Part shown: one piece after another, positions 7,385 through 9,789 of the stretch
Layout: each line of letters begins with the position of its first letter
Position numbering within the stretch: position 1 is the first letter of the stretch
Program-made: the position numbers and the translations under genes
Assembly (NCBI GenBank): GCA_003445835.1
Contig: DMCI01000060.1
Location: 1-9,789 of the forward strand
Source: Clostridiales bacterium
GTDB lineage: Bacteria > Bacillota > Clostridia > Christensenellales > CAG-1252
Direction of reading: 5' to 3'
Length of the DNA: 9,789 nt
The notes under the pieces: generated by a model
What the model was told of the DNA's origin: nothing
Databases searched by the model: none
What the model saw: only the letters and a program-made list of their open reading frames with translations

Positions 7385-7413
7385 GTTTCTTTAGTGGATA
7401 TTGGTGGATATTT
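7382..7413 (+). promoter_or_regulatory. Candidate MraZ-box array B (three GTGG repeats)
   Basis: On the plus strand GTGG occurs at 7382, 7394 and 7404. The last two units are GTGGATATTG and GTGGATATTT with a 10-base step; the first step is 12. The array lies about 130-160 bases upstream of the mraZ start and is inverted relative to the array over the promoter. It may be a remote operator or control an unseen divergent transcript. Confidence 0.4.
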
Positions 7414-7437
7414 TTTGAGAAAAAACGAAAAATCAGC

Positions 7438-7464
7438 TAAAAAAGAAGGAGGGAAAGCCCTCCT
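7438..7464 (-). terminator. Rho-independent terminator of the metallophosphoesterase gene
   Basis: A 7-base-pair stem (AGGAGGG at 7447-7453 with CCCTCCT at 7458-7464) encloses a 4-base loop. On the minus strand it is followed by TCTTTTTT (7446-7439). It lies 60 bases past the metallophosphoesterase stop and separates that gene from the mraZ promoter region. Confidence 0.9.
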
Positions 7465-7506
7465 AAACGTTATTTTTACCAACGAAAACGCGATTTTTTA
7501 AGCCGA

Positions 7507-7524
7507 GTGGATAAAAGTGGACGA
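7507..7524 (+). promoter_or_regulatory. Candidate MraZ-box array C (two GTGG repeats)
   Basis: GTGGATAAAA at 7507-7516 is followed directly by GTGGACGA at 7517-7524, a 10-base period on the plus strand. The units match those over the mraZ promoter (GTGGACGAAA, GTGGATGAAA) but lie in the opposite orientation. The array abuts the metallophosphoesterase stop codon, on the far side of the terminator from mraZ. Confidence 0.4.
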
Positions 7525-8208
7525 TTATTCGGCGACCTCTACCAAAGCAAAATCAACGAGGTCGCAACTGGTCAAAAAGTACGTCGCGCCGTCCAAAAAA
7601 ACTTTGCGTTTTGCGTAAGCGTTGCCGTGCAAATGCCCGTAAACGACCTTTTCTACCCCGTATTTTTTAAATAATTCCGTCACTCGCGTAGAAGTAAGCG
7701 AAACGCCGAAAGGCGGATAATGCGTCATACCGACCACCACGTCGTCTTCTTTCCTGACTTTGCTCATTGCGGTAAGAGAAAGTTCCAAACGGATGAGTTC
7801 GCGCTCATAGATCTTTTTATCTTCCTCGGCGTCCGTTTCCGTCGTCCAACCGCGGCTGCCGCAAAACAAATACTTGCCGACGCGCAAAACGTCGTTTTGT
7901 AGGGCGTATATTCCTTGCGGAAGTACTCCTCTGACCTTGGAAAGGGATTGCCACCAATAATCGTGATTGCCTTTGAGCAAAACTTTCGTGCCCGGCAGTT
8001 CGGCAATTTGGGCAAGATCCTCTTTGACTTCGTCAAGAGTCATCGCCCACGAAAGATCTCCTGCAAGCAGGACGACGTCCTCCTCGCGGACTTTTTTCAG
8101 CCAATCGGCTTTGATCTTATCAAAATGCCCTTCCCATTTCTTGCCGAAGACGTCCATAGGCTTGTCTACGCAAGTGCCGAGGTGAAGGTCGGAAATAGAA
8201 TATATCAT
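7525..8208 (-). CDS. Calcineurin-like metallophosphoesterase
   Basis: The 227-residue protein carries the dimetal phosphoesterase motifs in order: D-x-H at 7-9 (DLH), GD at 50-51 (GDLSWAM), GNHD at 80-83 (followed by YWW), a conserved His at 163 (MTHYPP) and GHLH at 191-194. These residues bind the two metal ions, so the enzyme should be active. The substrate cannot be read from the sequence; relatives hydrolyse phosphomonoesters, phosphodiesters or nucleotides. There is no signal peptide or membrane segment, so it is probably cytoplasmic. The start ATG (8206-8208) gives the family's usual beginning right before the first metal motif. It has its own promoter with +1 predicted on the start codon, no Shine-Dalgarno, and its own terminator. 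It therefore appears to be a separate transcript between engB and the dcw operon. Confidence 0.92.
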   Translation of the reverse strand: MIYSISDLHLGTCVDKPMDVFGKKWEGHFDKIKADWLKKVREEDVVLLAGDLSWAMTLDEVKEDLAQIAELPGTKVLLKGNHDYWWQSLSKVRGVLPQGIYALQNDVLRVGKYLFCGSRGWTTETDAEEDKKIYERELIRLELSLTAMSKVRKEDDVVVGMTHYPPFGVSLTSTRVTELFKKYGVEKVVYGHLHGNAYAKRKVFLDGATYFLTSCDLVDFALVEVAE

Positions 8209-8214
8209 AGCAAT

Positions 8215-8243
8215 ATAGTATCATAACCCGCGTGCGTTTTCAA
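8215..8243 (-). promoter_or_regulatory. SigmaA-type promoter of the metallophosphoesterase gene
   Basis: On the minus strand TTGAAA (8243-8238) and TACTAT (8220-8215) are separated by exactly 17 bases. This is a near-consensus housekeeping promoter. Seven bases below the -10 is position 8208, the A of the gene's ATG, so the predicted transcript is leaderless. The lack of any Shine-Dalgarno upstream of that ATG agrees with this. Confidence 0.65.
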
Positions 8244-8268
8244 GGATTTTGATACGAACGCGGGTTAT
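8223..8268. repeat. Inverted repeat (13 of 14 arm bases pair) overlapping the metallophosphoesterase promoter
   Basis: The arms are 8223-8236 (ATAACCCGCGTGCG) and 8255-8268 (CGAACGCGGGTTAT). They pair at 13 of 14 positions around an 18-base loop. Neither strand has a T-tract after the hairpin, so it does not look like a standard intrinsic terminator. Read as minus-strand DNA, the promoter -35 TTGAAA falls in the loop and the downstream arm makes up most of the -35/-10 spacer. It could therefore be an operator, a mRNA 3'-end stabiliser of the upstream cysteine-rich gene (stop at 8277), or both. Confidence 0.7.
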
Positions 8269-8276
8269 TTGACGCC

Positions 8277-8909
8277 TTATCTGGGAAAGAGCGGCAGATC
8301 GAAGAAGCCTTCGCAGATCTCTTCCTGATACTCTTGACAAGGGGGTATGTAGCAGTAGCCGTAGGACGGCACCAAAAGTTCGACGTCCATCACCACCTTC
8401 AAAATGACCGTTACGCAAAGGGTCACGGAGAATTGTCCGTCCGAAAGATAACAGCCTTCCGCCGATACCGCGTTGACGACAGCAACGATCTCGTACGGAA
8501 TGACCGAGGGTTCGGGCACGCGTAAGATCACGTCGCGTTCCAAAGAAAGCGTCCCCGTGCCGACCGCTTGCACGCCGTTTGCGTCGATAAAGTTGACCTG
8601 CATCGGAATATCCACGTTGCATTGCACCCTGCTGCAGCCCGGCGTTTCCGCCGTGGGGGTGACGACGAGGTTTTGTATCGTACCGACGGACGAAGAACTC
8701 CTTGCGCCGACGAAGGTAAAGGGCTCGGTAACGTCCGCGGGAGTGGTGCTCTCCAACGCAAGGGTCTGCCCGGTCAAGGTTTCTTGTTTGATACAAGCGT
8801 CAAAAACTTTTTTAACTTCGATACAAACCTTTTCGCAAAGACCGTTCGCCGCATTCCCAACGATGGGACCCGGCATACGGTCGGGACGAACGTTGTTAGA
8901 AAATGACAT
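8277..8909 (-). CDS. Cysteine-rich protein of unknown function, possibly spore-envelope associated
   Basis: I do not recognise a named family. The start is the ATG at 8907-8909, because a strong Shine-Dalgarno (AAAGGAGG) lies 7 bases upstream; the in-frame start 8 codons further up (8933) would put that site inside the gene. The 210-residue product has no signal peptide and no convincing membrane helix. It has ten cysteines, at 25, 29, 39, 92, 97, 153, 165, 186, 191 and 199. A short head (RPDRMPGPIVGN) leads into a helical segment with CEKVCIEVKKVFDAC. A Ser/Thr-rich, beta-strand-like middle follows, then a tail with YCYIPPC and a terminal acidic/aromatic stretch. Alternating hydrophobic beta-strands plus many cysteines recall cross-linked spore-coat proteins or SPOCS/DUF3794-like folds, but this is inference only. 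A possible sigmaK-like promoter lies upstream. A 191-residue Arg-rich frame over the same DNA is a shadow. Confidence 0.8.
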   Translation of the reverse strand: MSFSNNVRPDRMPGPIVGNAANGLCEKVCIEVKKVFDACIKQETLTGQTLALESTTPADVTEPFTFVGARSSSSVGTIQNLVVTPTAETPGCSRVQCNVDIPMQVNFIDANGVQAVGTGTLSLERDVILRVPEPSVIPYEIVAVVNAVSAEGCYLSDGQFSVTLCVTVILKVVMDVELLVPSYGYCYIPPCQEYQEEICEGFFDLPLFPR

Positions 8910-8943
8910 AAAATTACCTCCTTTGATAATCACTACTGAAATA

Positions 8944-8966
8944 TATGACGGGAGGCTGTTAAAAGT
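8944..8966 (-). promoter_or_regulatory. Possible sigmaK-like promoter of the cysteine-rich gene
   Basis: On the minus strand, AC (8966-8965), 17 bases and CATA (8947-8944) precede the cysteine-rich gene. This fits the short sigmaK pattern AC-N17-CATAnnnTA, except that the last element reads TT instead of TA. The pattern is short and can arise by chance. It gains some weight only from its position about 35 bases upstream of a strongly ribosome-bound, cysteine-rich gene. I see no good sigmaA promoter in this 60-base gap. Confidence 0.2.
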
Positions 8967-8969
8967 GTC

Positions 8970-9548
8970 TTAGATACGGTCGGAGATGGCGGCAAGCACC
9001 CTGTCGCGTCCGGTGCCCGTCAAAGAAGAAACGAGCAAAACTTCGTTGGAAGCGACGTTGAAACCTTTTGCCACGACGCGGAGAGCGTTTTGGGCGGCTG
9101 CTTTGGACAGTTTATCCGCCTTTGTGGCAACGAGTACGAAAGGAATATCGTAATAATTCAAATAAGAAGCCAGCTGAAGATCAAGGTCGGATGGCTCATG
9201 ACGGACGTCAACGATCAAAAAAACGAATTTGAGATTTTTGCTTTCCTGCAAATAAAACTCGATAAGCCCTTTCCAAGCGTTCTTTTCTTTATCCGTGACT
9301 TTGGCATAGCCGTAGCCCGGCAGATCCACCAAATAAAGTTCCCCGCCGTTGACGGAAAAATAGTTGAGCATACGCGTGCGTCCGGGTTCGGAAGAGGAAC
9401 GCGCAAGCTTCTTTCGATTGGTGAGCATATTGATAAAAGAACTTTTGCCGACGTTGGATCTGCCCGCGATGGCGATCTCGGGCGCGTCCGCTTCAAAAAG
9501 CTTTTTGGAGACGATGCTCGTCACGTATTCCGCGTTCTTGATGATCAT
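8970..9548 (-). CDS. engB: Ribosome biogenesis GTPase EngB/YsxC
   Basis: This 192-residue protein has the full set of TRAFAC GTPase motifs: G1 GRSNVGKS at residues 29-36, the G2 region with GRT near 56-58, G3 DLPG at 75-78, G4 TKAD at 142-145 and G5 SSLTG at 174-178. The DLPGYGYA sequence after G3 is typical of EngB. Length is normal for the family (about 190-210). Family members are essential cytoplasmic GTPases needed for late assembly of the 50S ribosomal subunit. The ATG at 9546-9548 overlaps the lon stop in an ATGA arrangement, which fixes the start and implies translational coupling with lon. The stop is TAA at 8970-8972, followed by 60 non-coding bases without an obvious terminator, so some read-through into the next gene is likely. 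Confidence 0.97.
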   Translation of the reverse strand: MIIKNAEYVTSIVSKKLFEADAPEIAIAGRSNVGKSSFINMLTNRKKLARSSSEPGRTRMLNYFSVNGGELYLVDLPGYGYAKVTDKEKNAWKGLIEFYLQESKNLKFVFLIVDVRHEPSDLDLQLASYLNYYDIPFVLVATKADKLSKAAAQNALRVVAKGFNVASNEVLLVSSLTGTGRDRVLAAISDRI

Positions 9549-9789
9549 AAGCCAAGCAAGATCTTGTAAACTTCTTCGACGCGTTCAACGTAGGTAAACT
9601 GCAACTGATCGCGCAACATCTCGGGGATAGTTGTGACGTCCTTTTTGTTTTCCAAAGGAAGAATGACCTTTTTGATGCCGTTGCGGAGGGCTGCCACGCA
9701 CTTTTCCTTGACCCCGCCGATGGGGATAACGCGACCGACCAAAGAAAGTTCACCCGTCAGAGCATAGTCGCCTTTTACGGGGACGCCCA
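9545..9789 (-). CDS. lon: ATP-dependent protease Lon, C-terminal fragment (5' end outside window)
   Basis: Only the last 80 or so codons are present, and the gene continues past the right edge. They translate to the end of the Lon proteolytic domain. Visible landmarks are ALTGELSLVGRV, then IPIGGVKEK, then a run resembling the family's usual 'IIPKEN..D...IP' segment (here VILPLENKKDVTTIPE). In the Lon family the first Lys of GG(V/L)KEK is the catalytic lysine of the Ser-Lys dyad; the catalytic Ser lies upstream and is not in the window. Lon is a cytoplasmic AAA+ protease that degrades misfolded and regulatory proteins. The stop TGA (9545-9547) overlaps the engB ATG, and lon followed by engB (ysxC) is a well-known Bacillota pair. 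Identity is secure; nothing can be said about the ATPase or N-terminal domains. Confidence 0.95.
   Translation of the reverse strand, partial: GVPVKGDYALTGELSLVGRVIPIGGVKEKCVAALRNGIKKVILPLENKKDVTTIPEMLRDQLQFTYVERVEEVYKILLGL

Noticed and set aside
8221..8796. A 191-residue minus-strand frame overlapping the cysteine-rich gene.
   Set aside because: Its composition is Arg-rich shadow-like, it lacks a ribosome site, and it would run through the metallophosphoesterase promoter.

Overview
The window is a stretch of a Bacillota (Firmicutes) chromosome carrying the start of the division and cell wall (dcw) cluster and the genes just upstream of it. Every supported gene is on the minus strand, so the region reads from right to left. 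The clues to the lineage are the lon-engB pair, the mraZ-rsmH-ftsL-like-PBP-murE-mraY-murD order, a SpoVD/PBP2B-type penicillin-binding protein with a C-terminal PASTA domain, and a MurE with the DNPR motif of meso-diaminopimelate ligases. An uncultured clostridial lineage is my best guess, but the species cannot be named from the sequence.

Layout, in transcription order: the C-terminal end of Lon protease (9789-9545, cut by the window edge); the ribosome-assembly GTPase EngB (9548-8970, overlapping lon by 4 bases); an unrecognised cysteine-rich protein (8909-8277); a promoter and large inverted repeat (8208-8268); a calcineurin-like metallophosphoesterase (8208-7525) that appears to be leaderless; a rho-independent terminator (7464-7438); and a 273-base AT-rich control region. 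The dcw operon follows: mraZ (7251-6823), rsmH (6826-5906), a long bitopic protein in the ftsL position (5885-5223), a class B PBP (5215-3314), murE (3311-1878), mraY (1870-867, frameshifted) and murD (874-1, cut by the window edge). Spacing inside the operon is 20 bases or less, with overlaps at mraZ/rsmH and mraY/murD, so it is almost certainly one transcript.

The genes work together. MraZ is the cluster's transcription factor. RsmH methylates 16S rRNA. MurE and MurD add the third and second amino acids of the peptidoglycan stem peptide, and MraY moves the completed nucleotide precursor onto the lipid carrier. The PBP cross-links septal or spore peptidoglycan. The FtsL-like protein probably belongs to the division complex. 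There is no murF and only one PBP gene.

The points most worth a second look are: a single-base frameshift in the essential mraY gene, just before its catalytic Asp-Asp motif; three arrays of GTGG repeats, mostly with 10-base period, around the mraZ promoter; a metallophosphoesterase promoter that places +1 on the A of the start codon; an atypical FtsL-position protein; a cysteine-rich orphan with a possible late-sporulation promoter; and a MurD that lacks the usual adenine-pocket asparagines. I found no mobile element, CRISPR array, tRNA or rRNA gene.
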